From assembly GCA_947650285.1 (NCBI GenBank), contig CANTFL010001462.1, forward strand, positions 186,001 through 250,000: 64,000 nt of DNA, given 5' to 3'. Source of the stretch: Hyaloperonospora brassicae (Eukaryota; Oomycota; Peronosporomycetes; Peronosporales; Peronosporaceae). Positions 33,241 to 49,100 of this stretch are shown in pieces. Made by a program: the position numbers and the translations under genes. Numbering within the stretch: position 1 is the stretch's first letter; the number at the start of each line of letters is the position of its first letter. Below the pieces are notes generated by a model. The model was not told where the DNA came from. It ran no database searches and saw only the letters and a list, made by a program, of their open reading frames with translations.

Positions 33241-36200
33241 CCGTGCACCAATCCAGATTCTGCCACTTTTAGCCGAATGCAAAAAGCTCGTTCAAATGAA
33301 TAAGGCCTACGGTTTCACCGATGTTAATCGCAATATATATATATTTATTGATGACATATTATTATGTGTCTAGCAAACGAGACATTTATTGATATATTGA
33401 ATCTGTCGAGTAGCAGAAAGATAAGGCTCAGGGTATAATCGGGTACGCGTCCGACCCACCAAATTCGGCTTTGTTATCCACTCTTTGGTGATGAGTAATC
33501 GTTCCTCCTCTGAGCCAGTTTCAATCCACGTACCTCTCGATCTCAGCTATAGTGCAATTCACTTGACCAATGGGGTCAATAAGTGTCGAGTAGTACATCA
33601 CACCAGATACCTGTGCTATACCTATATTGAACCGGTCGATTAACGCAATGTTTACCCCACGGATATGGCTCCGAAAGAAAACTTCTGGCTACGACGAAGT
33701 TTTGGCAATGTGTAATTTAATATATCTGGACACGTCCTGGTACCTTTATATATCACATTTGACGGAACGTACTATGTAAATCCTCAAAATGATGCTATGA
33801 GGATGCCTCCACTCGTTGACGTACTAATTAAGATCTCACCATGGCGTGATTTACAATCAACAGCTAGTGCACGCGTCAACGACAGCTTCATAATTATTTG
33901 TTCTTGACATGCGGCATTCGCATATCGTCGAATTCATTTAAAAGTACAATTCAGTTCAATGTATTCGCTTAAGCAGAAACCCGTTTAAAATTTACATTTT
34001 GCGCGCTATAGCGTTATGATATGATATTAATACTGATGAATTAATCAACCGATACTGACATAGAAATTATTAGCGCGATAATGATGTTGAATCATACGAT
34101 GCTAATCAATCATTCATTTTGATGGTTTTATCTGAGCAACCATGCATTATATAAGAGTTGCACCATGAACGAATAATATGGGCTCACAGCGCACAAAGGA
34201 AAATACACAGTATGAGGGAAATATGATACTTAAATGGAATACAAAGGCTTTACTTGTTATTTTATCATCGAGGAAGTGATGAGTCGTCAGATAAAGGCGT
34301 AATATGCATTATAGGGTAGAAAATAATTATAATATTTATTTATTTTACGTATGTACAGTAAATACCAGACACGTAGAGCCACATATGCGCAGCAGCAATT
34401 ATTGTCTTTACACACCAATCTTATAATGGCTACTCCGCCCGGCAATCTCAGACAACAGAAGTGCTACGCAGGATCAGCAACATCTGTCGTTAGCGTCAGA
34501 CGGTGTCACTCGCAATATCATTACTCGGCTTTTTATCATTATAATATTTATAAAATCCTACCTACGTTTTTTGTCACACTGCAGATCCGCAACCTTGAAA
34601 GCCGAAAAAAGACCATCTCGTCATAAACAGATTTAGTGGGGAGATTTTGGTATTCGTCACGTAGAGAAAGCTGTATACACTATTTTTACTGATTAAGAAG
34701 CGCAGAGTTCATTCTTTTGATCGCACCATTTGCACCGTTTCTAAACAATAGACCGTAGAGTTCGTTTATGTTCTAGATAGGCGCGCAATTCGATTGTGCC
34801 TTCCTACAGACGACCAATGTCTGTTGTTAAAACGGATGACCGGATGGATAATTATTCCTACCTTAAACACGACCTTTATGACCACATGCTAATTCGGACG
34901 TTAATATGCGTACTTTGTATAATTTACAAAGAAGAGAGAAAAGATGTCTTTAAGAAAGTTAGATGTATTCGATCAAGAATGGTTCGGAACGTTTAAAATA
35001 TGTCGATTTTAATGGGAATTGGTACACAAAAATGACACAAAAAATCGACTGCAGCGAAGCAGCTTTGATCAAGATACCGTGTTTTATTCTACACTATTGC
35101 CATAAAGTATAAATTCAGTACCTCTTTTAATGTTGACGTCGACTCTTGTACTCCGTTTTACTAGAAATGATTTAACAATCAGCTTCAGGTCTACGTGTTG
35201 TACCCTACCAGCCTCTTTTTTACCATCAGTCTCAAAATATGTCGCCTATGTCTAAACTTTACGTCATCCAATTGCTTCTGCCCTATGTAGACAGCCGTTT
35301 AATACTTAATCGGTAGTCATACACAAGAGATAAGTTAAAGATCGCTTTACTATGTTATTAATATATGACTCGAATGTTGGTCATACCGAATGCTTTTGTC
35401 AAGCAATGCTGTCTTCATCGTATTATGATGCGCTACTTCTCATTTCTTACGATTTCATCCGCTTTTTGTCATCGAATGACTTGTTATCCTAAGAGGTGCA
35501 GGAAATGATGGGTACTTCTCTTGCGAGAACGTGTACCCTTGCGATATTATCTTCTCATAGTTCATTGTGGCCAATAAAATTGACAGAGTTTGAAAATTAT
35601 TATAGCCGCACTATACAAACGTAGCGTAGTCCAGTCATCAAGTTGTTTTGATATATGAAGGCCAATTTTGTTGAAACGTGTTATTTAACCATTACCAACC
35701 TACCCGATCCTTGTAGCTACGATATATTTTTAGCGACCTAAATTTATTTTGACAATATCTCATTTGGGCAGGTCTTGTTTATCTTGCTTTAAACAATTTG
35801 TGGAAAAGCGATCCAAAGCAATACCTAAATTGCGGCTATTAAGAATAAATCCAGCTGGGACCTGTAACGATGGCTATGGGAATGACCGTCAACATCCCAA
35901 CGGATACGAAACATAGGTGGACGACCACGGTATAGGGTGGTCATCAGCGATCACGGTCATTAAAAGTGATCAATGGTCACTGACATTGGGTGAAACCGAC
36001 GATCACGGTCAGCAGGGGTGCAACACGCAATCGAGACAAATAAGTGGTGGGAGGTGAAAGGAGACAAAGAAGCTCAGTTATATAGAAAGGCATGAAGTTA
36101 GTTCAAGTCGATAATAGATTTATAACAAATCTTACTGATCTGCTCACAAAACTTTACGCGTCAGAATCTTTTCAATCTGGAATTACAATGTCCATCCAAC

Positions 36201-39200
36201 GTACCAATTTTTTTGTGCAAATGTTTATTTTAGCTTTGTACTTGAATGAACTGGATAGGGATAACGAAACTCATTCAAGTTAAACCGAGATAGGACGCAG
36301 TAAGCGATTCAAGTCAAGGTGTTTAAACGGCCCAAGTGATCAAAAGAAGAAGTGGATTTAGTATCAACATATGGTAACAGCGACCTCAAGAAAGGTCAGG
36401 GCGACTCAAAGAGAGAGCTATAAGACATTGCTGGTCATGTGAAGAATTCTCGCGCGAACACACTAAGACTTTCGTCAACTCGACCAAGAAAACAACGAGC
36501 TCAAATCACCCACAAACATTGCGGCCCCTTCGCCGACGATGACACAAGTTGAGAAGATACAATACACGACACACGTTCCGAGACCTCCCCTCTCCGTCTG
36601 TGGTTTGTCCGGGCAGCAGTAAAAGGTTGTTACGGTTGATATTTTTGCTGCAACCACTCTGCTTAATTATGAATTTCGCTTATCTAAAAATTGAGCGCTA
36701 TGTGCGCCATCAATCTTTCTATTATTCTATTTCTGTTGAAGATAACGAATCTTAATGATCCCTTCTGCTTGATGTCACCGCAAGGACCTGACACAACGAT
36801 CGTCAAGGTAAAGAGTTCTGTGTGGAGTGATTAACTGACGGCGACCTAAGCTAAAGTTCATTGTATATTTGTCGATAAGGTTAAGAATAGTATATTATTT
36901 GGTCGGCATAACCTCTCGAGCGTAAAACAATTTAGCTCATAGGCGATAAAAATCCCTGCCAGAGTGCTCTCAATATACATCAAGTTTTTCGGGCCAGCAG
37001 AAACCTTTACAATCCGTCTCGGAGGAAGTCATTCGACAATTATCTAGCCGTCATGTTCGATGCAATTTTCGACTTGCCAAAACTCAACAAAAGTCATCCA
37101 TAGTTTCCATTTTGGCGATATGCAATTTCACGTGATTGGAAGTGGTTTCCAATAGAAAGGCAAAGTAGTCTTTTAGTAGGCAACTGATCATGCGTGCATG
37201 AAACATGCTATATAACAAAGGCGACTCACATGCGCGCAACCGCGGTTTTTGCAAGTTAAACTCAGCAATACCCAAAACCATGATTGCGTCACTTGTAATT
37301 TTCATATGAGCGGATTTAATACATTAATGAAATGCTTTCCATAAAAATGACTCAAATTTAAAATGTTAAATTATGTACCATCCAGTTAGAATTCACCCCT
37401 GTTTTACCAAGTTGGCAGACAAGAACGTGAATAAGTATATTAATTTGAGTAATATTGTTTATAGTATCTTGTAAAGCATATATCGAGTATATTATGGTAG
37501 TTGATTGTACGGTCGACTATATCACCAATAAATGTATATATATGCAAGACGCCTGATATTATGAAAATACGACATCACTTGTATTGAGTAATTTTATTGA
37601 GACAGAGCTTAACCCATTGGCACATGCATAATATTTGCGTAGAGAATATCTCTGATTTTTCAGACCAACGAGCGGCTTCTATCAAAACTTAATCAGACGT
37701 ACATCTACGTAGTTCCTCAGAAGCCTGTGCTTAACCTATCGTCATGTGTAAATTGACGTAGGCTATATTTTAAAAGAGGCACCGCTCTAACTGCACTTAA
37801 TTTTAAATGTAAATATGCTATTCTACACTAAATATTATTTGCCGGCTCAGCAAACTCGCTACTATCATACACAACAGAGCGCGCAAAAAGCCGTACAAAA
37901 TAAACTTTGTTTCCGTCAATTATCAAATATGATATTGATTATGAGATGCAGACAAAATATGCATGTCTTGGACAAGGCGCATGCTCAAATTAGAACTGCA
38001 ACTCGAAATGGCCTCCTGATATGAAGCACCTTCTTGTATCGAAATGGTAGTAGACCCGCGTCTGTATCAAGATGCTCGAAGAAAATATTCATAAGCAAAT
38101 CTATAACAATCGCCAAAAATGCTTGTTGTATGATGACCGAGAGTATCTGTTTGTTTAACTAATAGTAATCATATCCTGATGAAACTAACACATTAGCAAG
38201 ATCGGTAATTCGTTGGCTGTCCCTCGACATTCCACGATATTATATGATTTTATACATTATTCGCACCACGTCATCTGCGAATAACATTGTCTTCAGTTTA
38301 GCAAGCCCATTAGCCCAAAGTACGACCTTAACCGCCGCATTCTACCTAAATAAAAGTTTTATAAAAAGAAAACTATCAGTCAAATTTATTTGACCTTTTG
38401 ACGTCTTGAAAACTTCGCAGGTCATCGTAATTTTCAAGGGCGAGGAAAAATGGAATGATAATCGTTTGTGTAATGTATTAGGACAGGTGCATGTAAAATT
38501 GAGACAAAATGGATGAAATGCAATCCGTTGGTCTGCAAAGTAATACGTAATATAATGAAATATATGATTGCACGAATTTTAAATGGCGAGCATATTATAG
38601 GATGCGGAGAGGAAGATTTTTTTTTCCATATATCTCATCTTTTCCTTTGTCGTTATGTAAAAGTGCCAGTGTTTGTTAAAATAAAAACCTGGCAATAATG
38701 TTTGAGTTTAAAATAATTTAAGTGACATACAAACACGAAGACAATACTATCGGCCTTTAAATATGACCGCCGATCGATCCAAACATCAAATCAAAAGGAT
38801 AGTGGTCTGAGATTATCACTATAGGAAAACAATACATAGGTATATAGTGACACCAAGCTGTATCGTATACTACTCTATTATTAACCTGAGTATGTTTTTT
38901 GATGGTGACGCATAGTAATCTCATCGCCGAATAAATTAAGTATAAGCAAAATGGACTGCTTGATTTATACGGTCTTTATCCCAGAAATCGACTTAAACTC
39001 AGATTGTCGTCAATCGCATGTGTAGGATTTGTTCCTTTGAAAACTAAAATGAATGCATTCATTTCAATAAGGTTGCCTTCAACGCTAATATAAACGTTAA
39101 ATAGATAACGTAATTGTGCCTAATCGAATGCAAAATTATGGTCTTTTCGAATTCGCCGCATGAATAATGCTGATATATCGGTCTTCTTCTGTGACGATGA

Positions 39201-42200
39201 CCTTATATGAGAACCTTTGTGTAACAATATCGGTTTTAGGTGGTAAAAATTACTCACATAATGGCTGATGCCATTTCAATACAATAATAGCGTCAAAAAA
39301 CCACTCTAAGGAATTCGTACCGTAAAACAGAGTATTTAATGTCATTCATCATACTTTTTGTACGTATAAGTACTTCTTTATTACCATTTTCGATCGCTTC
39401 GGGCGACGATACACTCAAAGACTACTTTATAATTGGGAGTTCGTTCGTTAGTAAAAGTAATGGAAGAGGAGCTTAATGGTAATCCATATATCGATACTAA
39501 ATCACTGCATGATCGCCTTGTCTTACAAAAACGGAAAGGTTTCAAAATTTCTTCAACTATATATGCCGCCTTACAATCATGTTTGTATATAATAATATAA
39601 TGTTGTACCATCGACGTATAAAGGGGATAAGCCATCTTAAGCTTCTCATTAAACATGCGATAGTTGCTCTTGGTCTATTAACTAGGCGAAAATTGCAGAC
39701 TTCGTTTAAGGCATATATAATTACATAAAAAAATCACCATGTAATACAGTAAAGGTTAATCATGTAACAATTTAAATAAAACCAAAATTTTGCCTTTAAC
39801 TAGATAAACCGATGCTGTAAACTGAAAATTAGTAGCCACATGTGATTTTGATCGTTCCAAAATCCATGTGGTCCATCTGTAATTAAAGATCGACTTTATA
39901 GAGAATAGAGATCGCAGTAATCCATAAGTGAGTTGATCGCGATTTCTAACAATTTCTTTGATGACATTAGATCACGCATTATATATCAGTAGGTGTCGCG
40001 AAAATATTAGGCAAAATTTGGAATGTGGGTCAAAAAGTTTATGTGACACTCGTTTTATAAATATTCAAATATTACATCGCCATTACAAATACGTGGTCCG
40101 TTATGGTAATACGCATATAAATGATGAGACGAACACTAGTTGTGTGATCTATATTACGAAAGTCAGAATCTAAGCCATATTTAAATATAAAAAATAATCA
40201 CAGTCAAGCCACTACCGTTTCACCATATATGTCAGAACTTTCCCACGTAATGTATATTCATCAAATGTTTTAGCCATTATAAGTAGTGTGATTGTAGCAC
40301 AAGCATAATTATCATGGCTTCTCTAGGGTCGCAGATCGAGGGGGAACACATGAAAATTGTAACTTGTGCCTTTTGGATCGTGGAAAGTCATCTCTTTCGC
40401 CTTCATTGCCTACACAATTGATCGGTATGAATCAACCTAAAGCCTAAATTCTCTCTGGATTATTTCACGATTCGTCTATTTTGTAAGCAAGTACGCTTTT
40501 TAAATAAACACATTACCAGGCAGGATCTCGTTTCGAACTATGACGAGACACGCGACACGAAATTCAAATAAGCTTTGGATAAATTTACGACAGACAAAAA
40601 TTAGTTGATATTTTCCACTCATGTCAACACCGTAAATATCTCTGCAACCTCTCGTATCATAAACTAAACAAAGCTATTCGATGTGGGGGTAGATCTCGTT
40701 ATAAATAGTACCTCAAATTCCAAATTTCTGCCGCATAAACATCAATGATTTATTGCTCAACGGCTTTATTTCGCTAACACATTAAAATTATTATATATAC
40801 CGCGCACAGAACTATAAATGAATTTTACGAGTAACAAGTTCGCACGTTTGATTGACCTTAGTGAAGTTGTCACAAGAACTTGTCGAACCTAATCATCCAC
40901 GTTGTAATTACTTATATGTGCTTGAGATCGAAATGTACAAATTCCTTTGCTACCAGCTTAAACAGTCCTAAGACCGCATATACAAAATTAAAAATTTGTT
41001 TCGGATCCAAATATGGTCTATGTACGATCTCTGATCCAATAAGGATGGCGTAGATTAGTGTTTCTTCTTCGCCTTTACTAACGCAGATTCAATCCGACAA
41101 TATAAATTTAAAAATGATTAATTCGAATCCGAATGTTTGGTGTCCGGCATATACATTATTTTTTTGATGTTAGATTGTACTAAAAGCGTGATAAACAGCA
41201 CGTTATGTGTAGCCCTATAATCATTTTCGATGTTTGCATCTATTGCTTAGATTAAATCTGGTCTTAAAGTAATTTATACTCATCCTATACCACTGATAGC
41301 ATTAAGTAAGCAAAGTAAGTATTTAATATAATAAACCCATTCGCCTAATTAAGGCATACTATGTATCAATGGACTTGCAAAATGGCTCATTATGATTTGC
41401 TCGGTCGAAGGTCAAACGCCCTTACCAAGATGACATTTGTCAAATTTGATCAATAATCAAGAAAGTCATTTTGACGGCCTAAACGCCCGCCTGACACATT
41501 TCCTTAAAAATGTGCTATTCTTAGAGGGGATCTCGGCATCATAGGTCGTTATCACTTTAGTATCGTTAAATTTACATGTTTACATATCAAACAGTACCAA
41601 GCGCATCCACTAAAGCGGCATATTTTATTAATGAAGAACATGTTTATTTGATCGAGAAGGTACTGTCATATTTTTTTGCTATTCGGAAAGAGAACAGAAG
41701 CAGAACAAACCAAAACAGCACCCGTCAATTTTGAATTCCACCTGTGTTAAGTTCGCTTGCGCAATTTCGAAGTTAATCAAATCTTTTATATCTATGCTTA
41801 TCATATTTTTTGGGGTGTTGACAATATTATTGAGTGTTTGATGCTTTTATCCCTATTTTTAAATGAATCTTATAATTCTAGACCAACGCCGCAATAAAGA
41901 TCATTCACTAGGATTTAGTTAATATACTTTAATATGGTCGGGGGCAAGTTCAAGGGCATTGTAATCTACCAATTAGGCAGAAATAGTATCTGTATAATTT
42001 CTTCTTCTCTGACAACCCGCGACGGAAAATACAGTATCGGTTATGAAGGCATCGAATCCTACTCAACTTACCGATCAATCTTAATTTTTATAGGGTTTAC
42101 AGCTGATTCATGCTCTCCCCTCCCCACCTGTAGTACAGATTGTTGTATTCAATTATTGTATTTTTGTACGCTAAGGCCCGCTAAGAAGTAAAAATTCCGT

Positions 42201-45200
42201 AAATCCACAGCGTCATAGCCCGTAAATCGTTTTGTTATTTTACATTTTTTGCATGATAAGCTCGAAACATTTTGGCCGAATACTACAACAGTTGACGAGA
42301 TCGTCATCCGCACGCGTTTTACTTACAATAGGCCGTGTAGTCACTGTCAGCACTCAACTCGAGGATCCTAATACCATTACTTATGAATAAACTCTCCTCT
42401 TTGAAGGTATCTGATTCCTTATATTTCTGATGGAAAATGACACATAATGATCGTTTGTCGTTTTCATCGGCAGCTCTGATTATAAAAAATAGGTATCTTT
42501 TACAAAGATAAATGACTGAGCTATGTCAGGTATACAATGTGCTAAAGACCGACATTAGGACGGACTAAAAATGTGACAATTCAATAGTTGCATATATAGT
42601 TTCTTGTTCAACATTATCGAAACCCCGTACCCCGAAGTACAGCTACTTACGTGCCCTAAGCAAGTTGTTTTGGTCCACTCATAACTTTGTATGTATGTGA
42701 TGTCGCCACTATTTTTTCTGTCTTGCTTTGACTTGATTGATGGTGATAGTCAGCCATTACGAATACATAGGTTATATTAATAAGAAGTTAGGCACAAGAC
42801 TTAAAAACTACTGTTTAATTTTCTTTTTGTTTGCTCTTGCTAAACTTATGCTTTCTGAAGCCACTTACCGAGAGCATATTATTTCCTACTTTGTTAACAT
42901 TTTACGTGAAATCGACTTCATTAGTCAGTTGAGATGGATATTAGTCGCCGATTTTCATCACTACGTCGTTGTTTAACCCCCATAATAAATCATATGATAC
43001 CGTATAAATCGCTTGTATTAACTGATAATCATCACTCGTAAAACGCCAATATATTCGGGAAGAGTTCACATATACATTTAAATTGTTGGACTTATTTATA
43101 TGTCACATTTAGCGAGCATTTAATTGCACATCTCTTAGTACATATCTAGATCTATTTGGCAAATAAAGTTCAAAAAAGGAAAAGTGGTGGCATATTCTAT
43201 CCATCAAATTTTATTGGACCGTATGAATTTCTTTGAATAAGCATCCGCATATGATGGAATTGTACAAATCCAACCTATGCGTCTACAACAAAAGCGTTGA
43301 GTTTTGTTCCGGACCTAAGTGAAATTGTTGGCTGATTCGAAATGATTGCACGATTTCAGTATAACAGCGCGCACATAAAAAGTCAAGTGGCTCCAAATAA
43401 GTATTCTGAAGTCTATGTGAGTCTAATGCATAATCTACAAGCTCATAATTTTTTTCAATTGCAATACCGGTGTGGTAATATTGTGTTCGATTCACTGAAA
43501 GCCGATGTCAAATCGCTGCTGCAATTTTACAGCTGTTCGTATCGCAACGTCAACAACCTTTATGTATAAATCGAAGTCGATGTCCAAGTTTGCCATAATC
43601 TTGATGCCAAATTCGTCTATTTCCCCGATAGAGGGGAAATGCATATGCTCATGTGGTACATTATCGATTGAATTCTTGTTTATATCAGTAACAAAAACAC
43701 GAGTTTGCTTTGCCGTGATAAGGGGCACACTTATAAGGTGGTCAAGTTTTTTTTGCGAGAGGCCATATATTTTGTTTTTATGTGAACCAATTTTTGCAAA
43801 AACATACATAATTTAAAAGTATACCAGACGGCTTTGATTTTGACGACTATGTTCATAGTAATACTGCCAGCAGACTGACGGACTTTGTCTTACATCATGT
43901 AAAATATATTAATGTTCATTTCTCTTAGCTAATTAGGCGATGTACGTCAGCTAATGTTTAAGGGGCGGGGTCGACAAGTAAATCACTTGAGTTCGATTAA
44001 ATCCACAAATTTACTGCCTAGCCTTAAAAGGGGTGAAATACTTTGCCGAAGATGCTTCGCACTGGATAAATATCCATGGCTTGACAAATACTATATCTGT
44101 ACTACAAATTTTATGCATTCTTTATAAAGCGGCGACCTTCTTCGGCAGTCGTCCCTGTAGTTACTCATTGAAATAAAGTCGGTTGTGCGACCTGTGTATT
44201 ACCCACATCCAATTTTTTGGCCGACAAGAGCGATAATAGAATGATTTATCAATGTCTGGTTGAACTTTCGATTTTGCAGAACCTTTAGGTATTCATATCA
44301 AAATATTTGCTTTTACGCACGCCTACACAGACTCTCGCTCTCTTTTGCTTTAAGAAAAATGCCTCTATAGTTGCCATGTATAATTTTGAAATATACCAAC
44401 TATAACAATAAAACTTTCAATTAGCCTTTAATTTCCAGCAAGAATTAATTTTGTCTTGACTTGAAAGAGATCAGATGTATCACCGATCTTGACTTCAACC
44501 TATGTGCTTAAAGAATGTGTCTATTGACGGGTCCAAAAATGTTTGCTAATTCATATCAGATACATCAAATTGAACCCCAAGACCCTCCGAGGCATTTTAC
44601 GCAACCTCTATTTAGAAACAATTACCCGTGTCGTATGGCAAATAATATTGTCCTCGATCATTTAAAGTAGACATACAGGAGGAAGATAGTCCATTTATGG
44701 GGTCCATCGCAATCTCTATTCGATCCGGGCTTCATTTTGCTTAATCGTTTGCCTTGTTTACTTCTATGAATATATATATTATTATGCAGTTAAATTATCA
44801 AAGTGGTCGCACCAATCGGACTAGTAATTTTTTTGCCATTGCTGATATCGGATCACTTGACTTGTTCTTATCTGATCCGTTTATTATCGAAATTGGGTGC
44901 TTAATTAAGTGCATAATACCTAAGATAGCGAGATTACTAGCCCAATCATCATTGATGGTTTATGTCGCTAACACTGTATCCATGTTGCGATTTTCGTTGA
45001 CATTTAGGCTTGTTGTCATGAATAAAAATTATGATGTAACGATGTGTCAAGCTGTTCTTGTCTTTTGCCTTGCAAATTTAACGATCTTAGGTAAGAAAAA
45101 CATAGTGTTCGCCTGCTTTGCATTACCTTAATCTCATTAAAATCTGGCAAAAGAAATGATCAGTGCTTTTATAGTGCCGTAGAGGCTTTCTCTGTTTAAT

Positions 45201-46340
45201 ATAACCTCGTTGATTTTAATATGCACATCATGGCTAGTACCGGAGTATAAATGAAGCACTTTACGAATTTCTACGATGGATATCAAACCATTTTCGTCTC
45301 GATTGTTAGAGTTAAAGCTTCTTTTACACTACTGGACGTTTGAAATCCCCCCTGGTCTCCCGTCTGTGTCGAAATTAATGTCTTTGAGACTTCCATCCCG
45401 GATTTTAAATTGATATATACATCTTTGCCAGTAGTATCACGAGTGAAATGCATAGGCCTCGGAAAATGTGGTTATGTGCGTCGTTATGGGTCTTCGTCAT
45501 CGCAAAATTGTAGGAGCGATTAGCGACCATTCATATATCTTAAGCTTATAGATTTACGGAAGGAATGATCCGATCAGTCTGCTATCTCATACAATTCTCC
45601 ATCTAGTGGCTCGTCAGCTAGGCTGACATAGATATTTAGTGACGGCCGTAGGAGATGGCAATCTCGGTTATAGCTATATTGACATGATCCTTTGATTTCA
45701 CGAAATTATCAATTACTATCTGTATTGAGTATACTCGTGAAAAGCTCGGTCGACATGATTCTATAATGATATGAAAACTAGGCCGGCCGAATGGGTATAT
45801 TTATTTATAAAAAGGCCAATCCTTAAAGTTACTAAGTGGATGTAGTGCTGAAGTGATGTATTTAGAATCCATTTGGTAATGACTTAAGATAGCATTTTAA
45901 AATAAACTGACACTGAAGGATCATAACACCACATACAGAAATATATGTAGATTGTCTTCAAACCGTACTAAATTATGGACGCGATCGGCCTACCCTCAAT
46001 CGCGATTATTTACATCATTGTGATCCTCTATGAAATGTTTTGCTACATATTAAAAATTAGTAATTATAATTGTATCAGTGAAAGCAATCGAATGACGTAA
46101 GATTTGCTACAATATCTAAAGATTGGCCACAAATTAACGTAAATAGGTGGCGTTTAAAAGAATGCGCCTGTACCTGAACGCGACAAAAAAGCTATTTTAG
46201 CCGAAATATGTGTAGAACAGATAATGAAACAATTTGGCTTTCACACGATAATGATTGCTGATCATCAAAAGCAGATTACGAACCCATATCTGACTTTTTT
46301 TTATGGTTTTCAATAAGTCTCCGTGTAACTAAATAACTAT
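33241..46340. other. AT-rich region without intact genes
   Basis: About 13 kb of strongly AT-rich DNA. Open frames rarely exceed 100 codons and none shows a convincing domain. At 43492-43816 both strands are open for just over 100 codons, and at 44766-45131 there is a 121-codon hydrophobic frame; I regard both as chance. A GATC-containing patch (GATCACGGTCA repeated, about 35920-36020) and a gag-like coiled-coil relic (36.3-36.7 kb) suggest the region is made of very old retroelements. Confidence 0.55.
36300..36720 (+). mobile_element. possible gag remnant
   Basis: One plus-strand frame reads QLDQENNELKS, a coiled-coil-like stretch, then APSPTMTQVEKIQ and PRPPLSVCGLSGQQ before decaying. The DNA around 36.53 kb is similar to a stretch at 29.55 kb. 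A retroelement gag origin is inferred from the repetition and coiled-coil character only. Confidence 0.35.
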
Positions 46341-46349
46341 GTGGACCAT

Positions 46350-46690
46350 ACATCGACCGCGATCGCATATTTAACTGATCATGATCACAATCGCACTCTA
46401 TCTGATCACTTTCCCGATCGTTTCCTGTCTAATAACGATCGCGATCGCTACCTAAACTCTTACAGCCTCGATCGCAGTATAGATGATCAGAGAATAGGAC
46501 ATCAGCCCAGATGATAACACACCCGATGACACCTTAGTTGGTCGTAACCGTTGGTCCTGCTAATTCACATCGTTATCGCGACCTGACACACCGCAAGTTC
46601 GACCGTAGTACAGCTAATTAGCAAATATGACAGCAAGACACATGATCAACGACCAATTCAACCCCATATGGTCGCAATAATCAATTCTGT
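46350..46690. repeat. decayed GATC-rich array
   Basis: Many GATCGCGATC- and GATCATGATCAC-like words at irregular spacing (for example CGACCGCGATCGCAT and AACGATCGCGATCGC). They resemble the array at 56.68-57.01 kb but are more degraded. It probably marks the 5' part of an old element whose gag knuckle and RT lie at 49.1 and 51.07 kb on the plus strand. Confidence 0.5.
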
Positions 46691-46699
46691 CGATCACGA

Positions 46700-49100
46700 T
46701 CAAATTCTTTGTCAATGTCTACCTAAATCAATTTTGTCTCTTTTATAAAATAATGATGAAATGATAATTCTGCCTGGTCGACACGTGCCGAAAAATCCTT
46801 AGCTATGACGAAAAATTACTACAATTTAGGCTTTTAAGTAATTCTTATCAATATGTACACAACTATCATTTGTGTGACACATTTCACTTCATTATAGGCG
46901 GAATTAGGTGGCCTTTGCTCTATATAACAATCGTTTCGCGCCTTTTTACTTTGTCCTTCACACACTCAGCTAGGCGTATCAATAATTTAGGGCAAACCAA
47001 CAACTCGAATAGATTGCAACGCTTGGTGATAAAATACAAGATCTGAAGAAGGCTTAAGTGGTCAATAAAAATGTAGATCACGTGCCAGATTCTGATTTAG
47101 AAATGGCGGCCGATAGCGATACAGGCTTGTTCATATTGATTGTACCTATAAGATTAAGGCGATAAAGTAATCATTTTTTCTCAAACATTTTGTCATTAAC
47201 ATATATCTCTTATTAATTAGAATTTACTGAGCGCAGAGCGACAGGCGCTGTTGACGGGTACGCACGAAAGGGAGGGCGCAAATTACAAAAACGGAGAAGT
47301 ACCTAAGACATTTGGGCGTCGCAGTGCCAGCCAAGAGTCATACTCACATAATAAATACATTAAACGCTAACTCCACCTCAATAATGTGCGTGCCCGAATC
47401 ATTAGGTCACTCGTGCTTTGGGTGCAGGATTCCCTTTCTTTGATCAAGATGTCACAATCGAAAGTATTTGTTTTCGATGCGACAGCACCAGCGATTTGTT
47501 CGCATACAATTAAGTTCGAAAAATAGTTGGATGATAAGACTCCAAAAAATCTCGGCTTGCGTCAAATTAAAATAAACAAAATTCATTTATGGCGCTGAAA
47601 ACTATGAAAGCCTAATCATTTTCCTAGTGAGATCATTTGGTTTAACCCTGCATAGAGAATCAAATGAAAAATCACCAGAGCACATTCAAAGCTTTATTAG
47701 CTGCAATCACTTAGGTCGGGTCAAGAGCACAATTTACGAATCCATTGCGATTCAAATTGGACTATTTGAGCGTAAAGGTGTCGATTGTGAGAAATAGTCG
47801 TCTGGCCATTACAATGATGACGAACTTTCGTACGAAATGGTGTTTAGGAGCGGAATCAAATAAAAGCTATTTAATTAGTTATATCGGTCGGGTGACCCAA
47901 TTACGATGGTCCTTTTATAGTATGAGAATAAGTATCGAGTGATCCATAATCAATTTTCTTTACAACACAAATATAATTGCATCGTTTTCCTGTGTAAATG
48001 CACATCACAACGTGTACAGGACTATTTCAAGACACCGTGCCACGAAGTTGCTAAGTTGAAGATAAAAAAATTGCTGTAAACACTTCAAAACATAGCTCTT
48101 CAAACGTTTTATCTCTTTCCGCATTTCTATCTCCTCGGATCATAAGATTTTCGCCGATCACAATATTACGGAAACATTAGAATAAAATCATAGAATTACG
48201 CGTCGGCAGAATCATATTGATGACCCAAAAGTTAATCGATATACGGTAAAAGTCGATTTGGCCGACTAGTATAGCCGCGATTTCTAATGAGGCAAAGGAA
48301 AATTTGTTAGCGCATACGGACCGAGTTAAATAAAATCAGCGTAACGTTTCTTGCTAATTTTCCAATAGAAAATGCGCGTGAGATCAGGTCGTTGAAGCCT
48401 TTAATTTCACTCGCCGATCGACGCATCCTAATAAATGTTAAAAAAAACATATACCTGAATTCAACATAAAATTTGCGATACTGTCAGATTTACTACTATT
48501 GTATGAATATATGGAGTCAAGAGATAGTAAACTGGAAATTGCGGTGAAAGTGGACAGTAAAATTCATATAATTTACTTAACGAATCGTTGTTTTAATACA
48601 ATATGATTGACTTAATATGGAAGCAAAGTGTAAATCCTTCGATGAATATGACACATACGTACCCTTTAAAAATATATGGAGCAATCAATCGAAACTTGGA
48701 TGATTGCAGTCAAACGATGCAGTCGAAGATAATATATGTGTGTACCAGTGACCTGGGTATATTTGCAAGCAAATAAGCGCGCAAATAAAAGTTGTTAAAA
48801 TTGAGTTGGAATGACATTGACAGAAGTGGACGTCACTACTGAAAATAAAATTCAACTAGATTGGCTCGTGTAGTGATATCAATTTACAACTTTAGGTGCA
48901 GAGACTCAGACTTGGAATCCAAAATAATTTTGTAAATGATTTTACGCAATACATGAAAAGCTTAGTCCCTCATTTTGAAATGATTTAATTTCGTTACCAA
49001 GTAACCGGGTACACCCTGTATATCACGTTTACTTTTCGAAACGCGAAGAACAATTTATTCCTGCATCCACTATTATTAGAAAATCATGACGATTGCGGAA
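46700..49100. other. AT-rich stretch, nothing recognised
   Basis: No gene, RNA or clear repeat recognised. If the array on its left and the gag knuckle on its right belong to one fossil element, this would be its leader and the front of gag. Confidence 0.4.

Noticed and set aside
43492..43816. Frames of just over 100 codons open on both strands
   Set aside because: Both strands are equally open in AT-rich DNA, with no motif on either; best read as chance.
44766..45131. 121-codon hydrophobic frame
   Set aside because: Codons are AT-driven, hydrophobicity is expected from TTT/ATT-rich DNA, and there is no signal peptide plus domain pattern.
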